From positions 19,301,384 through 19,365,383 of the forward strand of contig OX388317.1 in the NCBI GenBank assembly GCA_947579605.1: a stretch of 64,000 nt of DNA, in the 5' to 3' direction. The notes under the pieces were generated by a model. It was not told the origin of the DNA, made no database searches, and worked only from the letters and a program-made list of their open reading frames with translations. This document shows, piece by piece, positions 45,576 through 56,980 of the stretch (its first letter is position 1; each line of letters starts with the position of its first letter). Made by a program: the position numbers and the translations under genes. Source of the DNA: Athripsodes cinereus. Its lineage: Eukaryota; Arthropoda; Insecta; Trichoptera; Leptoceridae.

Positions 45576-45939
45576 TATTATTACTATACCCTGAGAGGAT
45601 CGAGAAATATATATTTAAAATATCACGTTAATTTAGCAATGTTCATTTTGCTTCCAAAAATAAATCGAATCAAAATAAACACTCTCCCAAGTGCTTGTAG
45701 GCTACATAATACATATTATGTATGTTTACATACATTGAATTGAGACCCACCGGAATCTATGGACTTTATTTGATTCTTCACTTGTCAGAAATCACACGAA
45801 TTTTGACCACTGAAGACTTCGCTGGCCAAACATCTCCTATGAAATGAGTGTGGAATCGTTTGACTATTCTTGGGATATCCCTCTAGCTGAGAGAAGTTAG
45901 CACAATAATTTAATAAAATAAACAATATTTTGCTGGTTT

Positions 45940-46020
45940 ATGTGCCGACTTTTTTTATTTATTTGTACTTTGTATTGCAATAACTGTATGTTTGCGAAAA
46001 TTATAAAATACAAATAAAAT
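45940..46020 (+). mobile_element. LINE 3' end related to 9418-9520
   Basis: GCTGGTTTATGTGCC, then AATAACTGTATGTTTGCG and an AT-rich tail, the reverse complement of the sequence at 9440-9525. Confidence 0.45.
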
Positions 46021-46773
46021 CATATGAAATCATACATTCCAACCCCAGATTTCTCTCAGGCTACAATATTTGACTATTTGAATGTTTCAAATATCCCTTG
46101 CCTGTGATACTTAACCATTTATACCTACATATTAAAATTATGTTACATAGTTACTTTCATAAATGTAAACTAATTCGTACTAGAAGTACTGAGCGCACAC
46201 TTCCGATACAATTACTGTTTAGATATTTATCAAAAGGTTTCAAAAGTTACTCGATATCAATGTCTTAATCGTACGTATTCTTAACCCTTTCGGCATATTA
46301 TATCTTCTCACAACTTGGTCGATTATTTTGCATTTAACTCTCATGGACACTCACCTCAAACTTGTCTATACATACATATTATATGCAAACAGACAACTAG
46401 AAAAAAACTTTTGACATATATAAGTTTTCTTATGTTGAAAATTATTCAACACTAATTATATAAGGACTATATTTTTTTACTCTATTCCCTTCGTGCGTCG
46501 TATGATTATGATAAAGGCAAAATTATTGAAATCTTTTTTAGATTGAGTCAAGAGCAACCCTGTTGATTTTGACGTGTGTTTGCTGTGCTGATGATTTAAA
46601 AATATAAATCTCCTTACCTACTTATAAATTAATATCTATTTTTCCGCTATCCAACTAACTCACTAACTACCTATACCTAAGTAAATTCCTTCTTCATCAG
46701 TGTGGCGAAATCGTGTCTGTCTTCCCGCCTTTAGTAATTAAACATTGTAGTTATAATATAGTACCTATTATAC

Positions 46774-47106
46774 ATGTACACATTTCGACGTATGGTGAAA
46801 TCAAAAAAAAAACGTGGATCACGTGGGCATTCTCTGGGGCAGCTTCTGTGCTACCAAAACCTTGTGGAGGGGTGGTTACGGAGCGGGGAGGACATGCGCA
46901 GTAGCGACCCCTGCGCGAGCGCCCCTTACTACCGTCTACCAAGTCAGTACTTCTGCTCTTCATCATCTGAACTTCATCGGAACAACATCGACTCTGGTGG
47001 ACCACTAAGCAGTACTGTCCCCAACAATCACAACGAGAGGCGACGTCTGGAAATACACAATATAGACACTCTCTGCGATACCATCCTCAGCCGAGGCAGG
47101 GTCTGA
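46774..47106 (+). CDS. unrecognised open frame in a GC-rich island
   Basis: A 110-codon frame lies in a block (about 46800-47115) that is clearly richer in G and C than anything within 10 kb. Residues 7-17 are basic; the C-terminus reads NNHNERRRLEIHNIDTLCDT. Two other frames on the plus strand and one on the minus strand are also partly open, as GC-rich DNA allows. I recognise no domain. It could be a transposon relic, an exon or chance. Confidence 0.25.
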   Translation: MYTFRRMVKSKKKRGSRGHSLGQLLCYQNLVEGWLRSGEDMRSSDPCASAPYYRLPSQYFCSSSSELHRNNIDSGGPLSSTVPNNHNERRRLEIHNIDTLCDTILSRGRV

Positions 47107-47929
47107 AGCAGCCACAAACAGATTCCCTAATAGATTTCCGATTAATTTTGAAACCATACAAATTCATGCTTATGTTTTTTTTGTTGTGTCTTTAGAATAT
47201 ATTTATTTTTTTGTTGAACCTGTACTCATGTTTTATTTCTCAGCCATCTCATTCTTCCGATCCATGTCAATTTTTACTCTTCGTGCTTTGCTTTTCCCAG
47301 TGTTAGATTTTGGAATCAGCTTTCACTTTCAATTCATTTTAACACAAAGTTCTTGTTTACAAAATAATAATTGTTAACTATCATTTTCATATTGTCCTTC
47401 ATAGTGTTTTGTTTTCTATCTTACTTTAAGACCTTTTACTTCGTAAGGGCAATATATTCCTTTTCTTCCCCCCCCCCCCGCGCTCTTTTTTAGATGACAG
47501 TATTTACACAGTATGCAATATATACTTACATTATATTTCCTCAAAAATTGTCATTCAAAGGCATGTTTTTATACAAACTTTGTTAAGGGTTGTCTGAAAA
47601 ATGTTATATTACAACTTTTTCCCCCTTTTGCTTCTCATTGTTGGTGCACTGTTTCGTGTTTTTTATATTTTACAATAATTTACATTTTTTGTTTTCATTG
47701 CACTGAAACAAATTTGTGCTTTATAATCATTTATTATATTAAAAAAAAAAACAACAAAAATCTCTTCGTGAGGATCTCCAATAAGAAAAGACGTATATTT
47801 TTATTATTTTACTTTAAATGCTTTTTTTACTCGTGCTATATTTTATCTTTACGCTGTTGCCCAACAGGGATAGGCAGAGAGGACGAAATAAATTCAAACT
47901 TGAACATAACATACATTAATTGATTCGCT

Positions 47930-48200
47930 GTCTTATATATTTTATGATTTTTTTTTATTATATTATTTTATTTTACTTTGTTTTATTTTATTGTACTATT
48001 GAATTATTTTATTTTATTTCATTATCTTATTTTGTTTATCTATTTGTTCATGTATTCATTGATTTATCTGAATATTTAATTTTTCGTATATCATTTATTT
48101 GTTTATTAATTTATTCATTTAGTCATTTATATATTTATTCTTTTGTTCATTCATTTATTAATTTGTTCATCTTTATTATGCATGCATTATATTATTGATT
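47930..48200 (+). repeat. degenerate TTTAT-rich simple sequence
   Basis: Long run of TTTATT/TTCATT units, which explains the hydrophobic open frame reading through it. Confidence 0.6.
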
Positions 48201-48314
48201 CATTAACACATTTTCATTTTCAGTTAATTGGTTGATTCAATAATTTATTCATTGTGATTTTCTTTGGTAAGATGTATTAATATTTTGTCAATTGTACCTA
48301 TATTTTTTTTTATA

Positions 48315-48432
48315 CGCAGCACGCCTCGATACAGGGCAAACTAGTGAGGCTGCTGCAACTTAATTGTAGCCATATTGGTGATGAATTGTCTCAACATATT
48401 ATGTACGTTGTTATTGATTGATTGAATAAAGT
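48315..48432 (+). repeat. repeat end with AATAAAG, shares motif with 34430
   Basis: CTCGATACAGGGCAAACTAG then GAGGCTGCTGC, followed by about 70 bp and TTGATTGAATAAAGTATT. It could be a LINE 3' UTR end. Confidence 0.4.
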
Positions 48433-49091
48433 ATTAATTTTAAATATTCCTCTAAATTTTACATTTTTACCAGTTATTTTATTTCTGAAAAAAAAGACGC
48501 GAGTGTTACAGAGTGTTATTATAGAATTGTTTGCTTTGCTTTATATTACTTTGCTCAAAGTAAGTAAGCATAAGTATCTACATAAGTATTATTATTATTC
48601 CTAATATTCTGTAATATATTATATTGAAGCAAATTGCTTTTGAATTGCAGCAATAAAATATACATATTGCTTAATATGAGCTGGCAAATTGTTCACACGA
48701 TACCTACCTATATATACATAATGATGTTATGAACAGTATGTCAACTCTTTCACCAACAATGCTTTGCTTGAATACTTCATACAAAATATGCATCAAGCTG
48801 GTTCGATGATATTTATTGGTTTAAATTATATAACCTACTATACACCTAATATTTAGTTGTCGTATAACTAGCACTTATTCCCGATGTTACACAGAGATTA
48901 TCGTCGCTGTGTAAAGGAAACGGGGTTTTTTTGGCCGGCCAGCCCTTCAGGCTGCTCACAATGGCATCTTCGGTGTGAACAAGATTTGTTAAGTGTAGAA
49001 TTCGGATAAATGGAAATCCCTAGACTTCTGCGGTATCCGGGTGGTCGGTGGGTCTCCTTCAATGTCAATTTGGTAAGGAAATTACCCTACC

Positions 49092-49265
49092 TGTAGGCTT
49101 AGTCAAAACACATTTTAGCGTTACGTTTTTGTTCGACTATAGACAACGTTGCGAGAAAGTGACAATTTTCGTAGCTACTTGTGTATTTTAGCTACGAAAA
49201 TTTCCATTTTCTCGTCTTCTATATTCGAACAAAAACGTAACGCTAAAATTTTAACTAGGCCTAAC
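49092..49265. mobile_element. MITE, second copy of the 22564 family
   Basis: The ends TAGGCTTAGTCAAAACACAT and, inverted, TTTTAACTAGGCCTA enclose the same self-complementary core (TTAGCGTTACGTTTTTGTTC; TTTTCGTAGCTA/TAGCTACGAAAA). Confidence 0.7.
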
Positions 49266-49298
49266 TACTAGGTCATTTTTCTAATTTTTCCAGTGCTA

Positions 49299-50128
49299 TT
49301 GAGAATAAAACAATAGAAGATGAATAAATGAGTGAAGTGAAAGATAATATTAATTTATTTATTTATTAAAAATTTTAAGGGGTACGTAGAGTTTAACGAA
49401 ATGAATATTATCATTACAAATTTCATCGATTAATCAACCAATCAAGGTCCTGCGAATTACCAGAGCTCATGACGATTGACGAAGACGTTGTTAGCGAATA
49501 ATTATAATAAATGTAAATATTCGCCCGTCCCTGAGAATTTGATCCACGTGGCTATGTAACGGAGTTCTCAGACGCTTGCACTTGCAAATGAGTTCGTCGG
49601 TAGCCTGGAGGTAGAGTCTCGGCCTTGTGAACAAGGGGTCCGGGGTTCGATCCCAGGTGCCGGCAAACTCCCCTTTCACGACACAAGCTTTTAGCTTACT
49701 GTGAAAGGTGTATAAGGTTATATTTGGGTTTATAACAAAAACCCAGATATATCTTTTAAAAAAAAAAAAAAATTTCATCGATTAATCAACCAATCAAGGT
49801 CCCGCGAATTACCAGAGCTCATGACGATTGACGACGACGTTGAGAATAAAACAATAGAAGATGAATAAATGAGTGAAGTGAAAGATAATATTAATTTATT
49901 TATTTATTAAAAAAATTAAGGGGTAGGTACGTAGAGTTTAACGAAATGAATATTATAATTACAAATTTCATCGATTAATCAACCAATCAAGGTCCTGCGA
50001 ATTACCAGAGCTCATGACGATTGACGAAGACGTTGTTAGCGAATAATTATAATAAATGTAAATATTCGCCCGTCCCTGAGAATTTGATCCACTTGGCTAT
50101 GTCACGGAGTTCTCAGACGCCTGCACTT
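49299..50128 (+). repeat. segmental duplication around a SINE
   Basis: About 287 bp (49299-49585) recur at about 49840-50128 with few differences. A third partial copy (49772-49845) joins them. The SINE at 49588-49772 sits between copies. The unit contains a minus-strand LINE remnant (CCACGTGGATCAAATTCTC). Confidence 0.75.
49588..49772 (+). mobile_element. tRNA-derived SINE, best copy
   Basis: A box TAGCCTGGAGG (49601-49611) and B box GGTTCGATCCC (49644-49654) are both intact, so a Pol III promoter is plausible. The body CACAAGCTTTTAGCTTAC, GTGTATAAGGTTATATTTGG and ACCCAGATATATC ends in about 15 A (49757-49771). Minus-strand translation gives a GTWDRTPDP string often seen as a spurious peptide from such SINEs. 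Confidence 0.9.
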
Positions 50129-50484
50129 GCTAATATCCCCTCTTTCAGAAGCAATTATAAATATCATTTTTGGATGTTCAAAAATGACTGCGTCCAGATA
50201 GTAGGATGCAAACGTCAATCAATCATCAATCTTCATTCATTCAGTGACAATTCCGAGCATTCTCCAAAGAAATATTCGAATGAATGCCTTCGTAACCCGT
50301 ATAAGGACGGGAATGTGTATTTTTATGATCTTTAGAGGATTTTTTTAATTACCTCTTTTCGTATTTGTAGGAGGCCCGTGTGTCTGTAGAAGAAAACTAT
50401 AGCTACTATGTGACACATTACAAACTCAAGGAAGATATATTTAATATTAAAATGAAATAATAATATGGCACAAATCATCCTTAT

Positions 50485-50545
50485 CTTCTTCTTCTTATTT
50501 CATTTTACGGCAATGCACCCGCAATCGAGTGAATTATGCCTAAAT
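50485..50545 (-). repeat. GAAGAA-tailed 3' end fragment
   Basis: CTTCTTCTTCTT then GCAATGCACCCGCAATCGAG and TGAATTATGCC, related to 12119-12180. Confidence 0.5.
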
Positions 50546-50789
50546 TTCATAATAAAATACATCTCACAAAACACAATCAGGATGCAATAATATGCGTCAA
50601 CACAACGCTTAGTATCAAATACATTTACCCTTTCATTATATTCGTCACAAATCAAGCAAACAAACCAAGTCAGAACCAGTAAACCATCCGAAATAATAAT
50701 AAACAGTAATGAAAAAAAATATAGATGCGTTAAACGATACTTTAATTTTAGTTTCTAAACGTTGTAAAAATAAAAATCTTACGTACTTA

Positions 50790-50970
50790 TTTCCATAGAT
50801 CTCGGTTGATGTTAGATATCCAATAGCCTTTCCATTGGTCTACCTAAAGGTCTTCTGCCCATGCAGAATAAATTTAGTCAATCTATTATCTCTGGATCTG
50901 ATGACATGAACAATCTTGCCAAACTTCGGGATCTGATCTCACTTGTGATGAAAGGTTGGTTTGATGTGGT
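50790..50970 (-). pseudogene. LINE ORF2 remnant related to 448-695
   Basis: Minus-strand GGCAGAAGACCTTTAGGTAG, ACCAATGGAAAGGCTATTGG and ATCTAACATCAACCGAGATC correspond to GRKPLGRP.(Q)RLLD..NINRDL at 656-540, with a frameshift. Confidence 0.5.
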
Positions 50971-51779
50971 GCGAATGTCTTCATAGCTTTTAAGCCACCA
51001 GGTTCCTTCTGTAATTCTCGGTGGTGGATCTAAAATTCCCCTCAGAATCCGATTTTAAAAGACAAAAGTCTTTACTGTTTGGTAAATCATATAGGGCCGC
51101 AGGTTTAATGAGGCTATTTTATATTTGAAGTATCATTCTTCTGGAAAAACACTAAGTTGAATGAATATTATTCAAGGCCGCCGCTGTTGTTCATGACATT
51201 AGTTTTCTCACTGGTAGTCTGAGGGTTAAAGTAAGGATTTTATTGTGTATTCGAATAATATGTTTTTATTATCTTTGAAATTGCTTTTCAGCCACGTGTT
51301 GTCTATGAGCATTTAAGATGGCATTATAATTTCACTCTCATTCTAATCTTAATCTAAATACGTGATTGAAGTTTTAAATCAGGTTTCAAAATGTTTTTTA
51401 ACTCATCATAATGTTGTTAATTTATTTATTTTAAATATTTACTGGAAATTTATTCAAAAATGTTTTCGAATAATGGATCTGCTGTTTGTTTTATTTTTCT
51501 GTTTGATTATTCTTTTTTAAGTAAAAAAAATGAATAGCAATATTGTTTTTTATTAACTGAGTCTTGAGAAAATTCCTTATATGAATATTTTACGCTTGTT
51601 ATGGATGCCCATTAATGATGAAACAACTATTTTATTTAAAAAATGTAATTGAAAATCCAAACTATCGATTAAGCCTTAAAAATGACAATGTATAATTTTG
51701 TAGTTTGCAGATTAGACTCGAACCCACAATTCATCCCTTTTTAATTTATGCTAAATTGAAAAAGAAATACAAAAGTGAC

Positions 51780-52029
51780 TTTTATCTAATCGCCTGATGA
51801 TGGGGTCGAGAGTCTTCGAATTAGTAAGCGAAGTTAATAAAATCATTTGGAAGTAAACTACATACTGTTTTTTTTTTCAATTTATCTTGAAATGAACTGC
51901 CAACAAGTACCTTCGGTCAATTATATCGATATTTCTTCTTTATGCAATAAACTACCGGCCAACACAACGAAGATTTCATATTTTACGAGTATATGCATCG
52001 CAAATTCTTATCAAAGTTTGTTTTCATGA
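51780..52029 (+). repeat. PLE-like repeat leader with decayed hammerhead-like core
   Basis: CTGATGA (51794-51800), a weakened stem with a GAGA loop, GAAT in place of GAAA, then GCGAAGTTAATAAAATCATT and TGGAAGT.AACTACATA lead to an ATG at 51890 (MNCQQVPSVNYI). Same layout as 43620-44002 and 26450-26565. Confidence 0.45.
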
Positions 52030-52034
52030 TAATA

Positions 52035-53610
52035 TTATTATTCGTTATTTATTCAATTAGATAAACATTCACATACGACAGGTAAATCCGCTTAAGACTA
52101 TTATGTTTAACAAAATTATTGAGAGAAAGAAGTATAGAGTTAGTCTTGAAGATAGTAAGCAGTAAGTAAAGGATCGGTGCTTGTACATAGATTGTTGTAG
52201 GCCATTACATGAGCTCAATGGAGCTGAAAGAATTGACTGAATTACAGTCATGAAATAAGTGGAAACCGAACAAACCTACTTATTCGGGTTCGAATTCGGT
52301 GAATTTTAGATAGAAATCTTCAAAATTCGATTGATCAATTATCGACAAGAAAATGGAGTCCAATTCAAAGAGAGGCAATAGTTGCTTGAGCAGGTCTCTG
52401 GTACCGTGCGGCTTTAAGCTGTGTGCTGATTTAATGAACACAATATTGGTAATTTGTTACCCGAAATTTTTGAATTTTCTGTAAACTTCAGGTAGATATT
52501 AATAAAATTATTCTTACCCACGACTAAAAATTGATTTATTAGGATTCGCTATTTATTCTCACGATTTTAAAATGATAACAATATTATCGCAATTTGTTTG
52601 CAAGTCAGATTTCAAAACCCACTCTTACCATCAGGTAAAATTAGTGCAAGAAATACAGAAAAAAGGTTAAGATAAATGCTTTTTAATAAGAAATATTAAA
52701 AAAATTGAAGCAAGTTTGAAAACATGAAGCAAGAAACACTTCTATAGGAAGTTAGGTAAAAAAAACACACACCCAAATTTTGTAATTTCATTATGATTTT
52801 GTTTGTTAAATGTGGTCTTGATATTTTTCAATATATTATCAAATCGTTTTGAACCATAATGGGCTACTTGGCTTATACTTGACTTTATTTGTATTTATTT
52901 TATACTTTATTTGAATTGTAAATATTCTGAGAACATAGAATGTCATAAAATCAACTTATCTGAGCATGAGCCCCTACCAAGGCTAACATAAGGCTATAAT
53001 GTTAGTAAATAAATTAATAGCTATGCCTTTATCTTGAAGATTGAGGCATTTATGTAAGTCAATATTCGGTCTTAGTTCGAATGATACTTCAAATATCTAC
53101 TTTGTATCTTGTTTAGTTAGTGTACCATAATACAACTAGAAGTATGTACTTCAACCAAAATATCCATGAACGGTGATTCGAAGTATCTCAAAGCTTACAC
53201 TATGAAAGGAGTAACGATAGCGCTCTACTGTAATTACAAGCTTTGGTGGTTAAGCTACGTCTTGGCTTAACATTTTAAGGTCGTGGGTTAATCTTTAGCT
53301 TGTATTAGATACTTAATACATCTTGTAGTACTGGGGATAGATAAAGCTTGCTTGAAAACAAGGCAAGATAATTATTGTTGTTCTTTATTTTTTTTCCCTT
53401 ACTAGGTTCGCAAGAAGTTTTGATTAACGGTATTTTACACAATATTTTATGCTGTATATTTAAGCCTTATGAACTTCCTGTAAATGAGTAGTTGTCCTTT
53501 GAAAAATATAAAAAATTGGATTCAAAATTAAAATTATCGAAATTAAAAAAGCAAAGATAAGATCTATCTTCAGTGTGACAACTTAAAGAGATAAGTTTCA
53601 CTTTAGACTT
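52035..53610. other. AT-rich DNA, no gene
   Basis: I see nothing supportable here. Confidence 0.4.
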
Positions 53611-53616
53611 ATTCAA

Positions 53617-53730
53617 TTTTTTTTTTAAAGATGTAGGTATCTGGGTTTTGATATAAACAAATACAACCTTAAATACCTTTCACAGTAAGCTAAAAGCTTG
53701 TGTCGTGAAAGGGAAGTTTGCCGGCACCTA
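53617..53730 (-). mobile_element. SINE, 3' part only
   Basis: T-run, TATCTGGGTTTTG, ACAACCTTAAATACC, GTAAGCTAAAAGCTTGTG and GAAGTTTGCCGGCACC: the body of the SINE family inverted, cut just before the B box. Confidence 0.75.
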
Positions 53731-54419
53731 TCATATTTATCTATTTATTTCAGATTTTTTGAGTTGGAATTATAAAAAAAAATATTTTTCTATAATCTAC
53801 ATAGGTATCTACTTTTCTTTTATCTCATCTCATTTCACAAGATTTTTTTTCTAAAAAATAATATCAAATTGAGGATTTTTTAAAGCATTGTATAATGAAA
53901 TGTAGGAAATTTATCTCAATATAACGACATAACTTGGAATTACTTTGGTGTAAAAGTGAACAAGTTCTTGTGTTTCATTTCGTGAAAAAAGTCTAGATAC
54001 AATAATATATATTATATATAACCTGGTCAAATAATTCACGTGAAAAATTATTCATACTTATTATATTGAAATACAAACAAAAAAATTAAAGCAATTAAAT
54101 TCATAACATGTTATTAATAACATTATTAAATTGTGATTTCATCCCCTGTTTTACAAGAATGTTATAGTAATAATAATAATAATAGAAGGGGTAGATGCCA
54201 TGTTAGGTTGATGGTTTTTACTATCCAATGGCGTAACGAGAGTTTTCTCTGTGAGGGCAGCAGTTAAGATTTGTTCATTATTGTTATGCCTGTTAACTGG
54301 TAGATCTTGTATTTAGTATACGGATTGAAGTGAATCCCCTTCACTTCAAAATTTATACCTCCTGTCGGTAATTTTTTCTTAAACATCTCCTCGTTTATGT
54401 TCAAGAATTTTAGAACATT

Positions 54420-54600
54420 GAGTTCGTCGGAAGCCTGGAGGAAGAGTCTAGACCTCGTGCACATGAGGTCCGTGGTTCGATTCCAGGTTCCGGCAAACTT
54501 CCCTTTCACGGCACAAGCTTTTTGCTTACTGTGAAAGGTGGATAAGGTTATATTTGGGTTAGTTACAAAAACCCAGATAGGTATATCTATAAAAAAATAT
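54420..54600 (+). mobile_element. tRNA-derived SINE copy
   Basis: The A-box region is AAGCCTGGAGG (first base changed) and the B box GGTTCGATTCC is intact. The body and A-rich tail are as in 49588-49772. Confidence 0.85.
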
Positions 54601-55043
54601 ATAAAAAAAATGTTATATTTAGTCTGACTTCTTGGAAAGTTACTTTCTAATTATTTCAATATCAATTTTCAATACTTTTATATTAATTTTGTTTCCATGT
54701 CTAATATTTTTGAGATGGAGCGGGGGAGAGGGAGTGCCATTTGCCCCCCGGGCACGCCAATGCTACCATCCCTATTCATTCCATTTTACAACCCTCTGCC
54801 CTTTCTCAGTAAAACAACAACTTTGACAATAATATTATTACCAATGAAATCTGGTTTTTAATTACGTTTCCACCACTACGAAAGAGACGTAGAATTTTAT
54901 TACAACTGGTAGAATTTTTAAAGTCGTGGTTTATGTCTATTTTTAATTATAACATATTTGAAACTTTTTGAAGGCTCAGTAAACAAAATTATTAGTAGTT
55001 TCTTTAGGTGTATTTATATGAAAGTAATACTCGTAAGTCTAGT

Positions 55044-55211
55044 ATCTCTATGCATGTATGTATGGCGAATGATTTATTCATCACTATCTCTATGCATGTA
55101 TGTATGGCGAATGATTTATTCATCACTATCTCTATGCATGTATGTATGGCGAATGATTTATTCATCACTATCTCTATGCATGTATGTATGGCGAATGATT
55201 TATTCATCACT
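55044..55211 (+). repeat. 42-bp tandem array, four copies
   Basis: Four identical 42-bp units (ATCTCTATGCATGTATGTAT, then GGCGAATGATTTATTCATCACT). Because 42 is a multiple of 3, three overlapping frames stay open through it as 14-residue repeats; this is not evidence of coding. One more unit lies at 60375-60420 beyond the LTR element, so the element interrupts the array. Confidence 0.95.
55206..55210 (+). repeat. 5-bp target duplication, left
   Basis: ATCAC, repeated at 60374-60378 directly after the 3' LTR. Confidence 0.85.
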
Positions 55212-55438
55212 GTTAACACATGGATATGGTTGTGTATCACAGCTTTATAATTTTGTTTGTAATTGATCCACAATCTATTTATTGTTTATGGTGACATTTG
55301 AATGATCTATGTTTTTCTATGTAATATCACTCTCATTGTCAAAACCTGTGTGAATAAAGTGTTCCTTTAACAAACTTCGACACGTCTTTCAATAAAAATC
55401 CCGAATGCATTTCCCAGGCTAAAGGTTGGAATCCAACA
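55211..55438 (+). repeat. 5' LTR
   Basis: 228 bp. The only difference I found from the 3' LTR is GTTCCTTTA here against GTTTCTTTA there. Confidence 0.9.
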
Positions 55439-56204
55439 TGGTCCTATCGAACAGGATAGAGGAACCAGTGCCGAAGGAAATGTATTTCGTGGATTTGAAG
55501 ACGTTTGTATCATTTAATCGACATTAGAAAAATGTCAATATGGCGTGAAAGTCACCGCCATACAATGTGGGCATGGAGGCGTGTAATCTTCGAAAAGCAA
55601 AACCATCCGCTTATAAAAAGCAGCAAGATAAAATAAACGGTATTATATAAATGATCATCAAATAATATTTTTGATCCTAGTCACCGACCATCAGAAAAAT
55701 AAAACGATAATCAAAAAAGTAAAATTAACACCAAAACAATACCACCAAATATTTCATATTCCGATCATCAAAATATAAAATAAATATCATCAAATAAATT
55801 AAACTAACATCAAAATTATTACCTACAAATATTAAAATACGATCGTCAAAATATTTCGGTATGACCACCAAAAAATACATTTGACCATAAAATAAATAGA
55901 TTGATTGCCAAAATAGTAGATTGATCGCCAAATTTGTTATTATAATAACAAAAATCGTTCATAATATTTAAGTAAATTCATTAGAAAGTCTCTTTCTTCA
56001 CTATCGTGATTTTTTTAAGAATGCTTAAAATGACATGACCCTTTTTATTATTTCACTATTCACGACTACAATGATAATATTTGAATACTCAAACCCGTTG
56101 CAGATGCACTATTATTGGAACTATGATACTTAAGCGGCCCCACCCGTATTCGAGTATTTTTTCCATAGAAAAAGTAATATATACGAAACTTAAGGAAATT
56201 TATA

Positions 56205-56292
56205 TTCTAACTAGATTTTATTTTCGCCGGTTTTATTTTATTTTTGCCGGCAAAAATAAAATAAAACCGGCGAAAATAAAATCTAGTTAGAA
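56205..56292. repeat. 88-bp perfect palindrome without spacer
   Basis: Symmetric about GCCGGC (56246-56251); TTCTAACTAGATTTTATTTT on the left mirrors AAAATAAAATCTAGTTAGAA on the right. Its flanks are imperfect direct repeats (56133-56204 and 56302-56400). Confidence 0.9.
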
Positions 56293-56419
56293 CATAAATT
56301 GGCTCCACCCGTTGTCGAGTATTTTTTTTTTCTACAGAAAAGTAATATCTACAAAACTGTAAGAAATTTATATTGGAATCAGATTTTATTTTTGCCGGCA
56401 AATGTTTTATTGTACTGGA

Positions 56420-56692
56420 TTCAATTTAGAAATATTTGAGGATCATGATTTGATGATCAATCTACTATTTTGGCGATCATATTGAATTATTTGGTTGGAA
56501 TATTTTATTTTTTAGGGTTCAATTTAGAATTATTTGAGGATCACGATTTGATGATCAATCTACTATTTTGGCGATCATATGGAATTATTTGGTTGGCATA
56601 TTTTATTTTTTAGGGTTCAATTTAGAATTATTTGAGGATCACGATTTGATGATCAATCTACTATTTTGGCAATCATATTGAATTATTTGGTG
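56420..56692 (+). repeat. 98-bp tandem repeat, about 2.8 copies
   Basis: Units start at 56420, 56518 and 56616 with TTCAATTTAGAA. Few substitutions distinguish them. Confidence 0.9.
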
Positions 56693-56830
56693 ACGATTTT
56701 GGTATATTTTTGATGATCACTTAAATACAAGCCTAAAATAAACAAGTAAGGAAATTGTTCAATACAATAAAATAACATATTATTTCATCAAAAATATGAC
56801 ATTTATCAATAAAAATTGATAAAATCAATA

Positions 56831-56980
56831 ACTCAGACTACGATTGAAATGAGTCTGAGTGATTTTTTAATAAAATCATCAAAAATTGATAATACTGAAA
56901 CTTAGATCACGATGGAAATGGGTCAAGCGAAAGATTATCAAGAGCTGATGATCTCGACCACGATATAAATGGGTCAGGTC
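56831..56980 (+). other. three stem-loops sharing loop ACGATNNAAATG
   Basis: At 56831-56860 a perfect 9-bp stem (ACTCAGACT/AGTCTGAGT) holds the loop ACGATTGAAATG. At 56901-56927 a stem GATC/GGTC with CTT/AAG holds ACGATGGAAATG. At 56956-56975 a stem GACC/GGTC holds ACGATATAAATG. Stems differ while pairing is kept; the loop is nearly constant. They lie in the non-coding interior of the LTR element. Confidence 0.7.

Larger units (their letters stand above)
55651..56719. mobile_element. foldback/MITE-like element nested in the LTR element
   Basis: The ends are inverted (TGATCATCAAA left; TTTTTGATGATCA right). The left 300 bp hold many degenerate GATCATCAAAATA-like units. The right side holds 98-bp tandem repeats carrying the complementary units (GATGATCAATCTACTATTTT). 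An 88-bp perfect palindrome lies near the centre. No ORF and no obvious target duplication. Confidence 0.5.

Noticed and set aside
47513..48198. Two hydrophobic open frames
   Set aside because: They read T-rich simple sequence (TTTATT/TTCATT), which codes for Phe/Ile/Tyr without selection.
49491..49778. 95-codon minus-strand frame with GTWDRTPDP
   Set aside because: Lies across the SINE head; this peptide is a known artefact of tRNA-headed SINE DNA.
50021..50335. 104-codon frame
   Set aside because: Starts inside the segmental duplication over an antisense LINE remnant; no recognisable protein.
54264..54509. 81-codon minus-strand frame
   Set aside because: Same artefact over another SINE copy.
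55044..55211. CRISPR-like array
   Set aside because: The units are directly adjacent with no spacers and the genome is eukaryotic.
54958..55266. 102-codon frame through the 42-bp repeats
   Set aside because: The 42-bp unit is a multiple of 3, so frames on both strands stay open by chance; three overlapping frames carry 14-residue repeats.
56207..56401. Open frames with FYFRRFYFIFAGKNKIKPAKIKSS on both strands
   Set aside because: The identical peptide on both strands results from the perfect palindrome.
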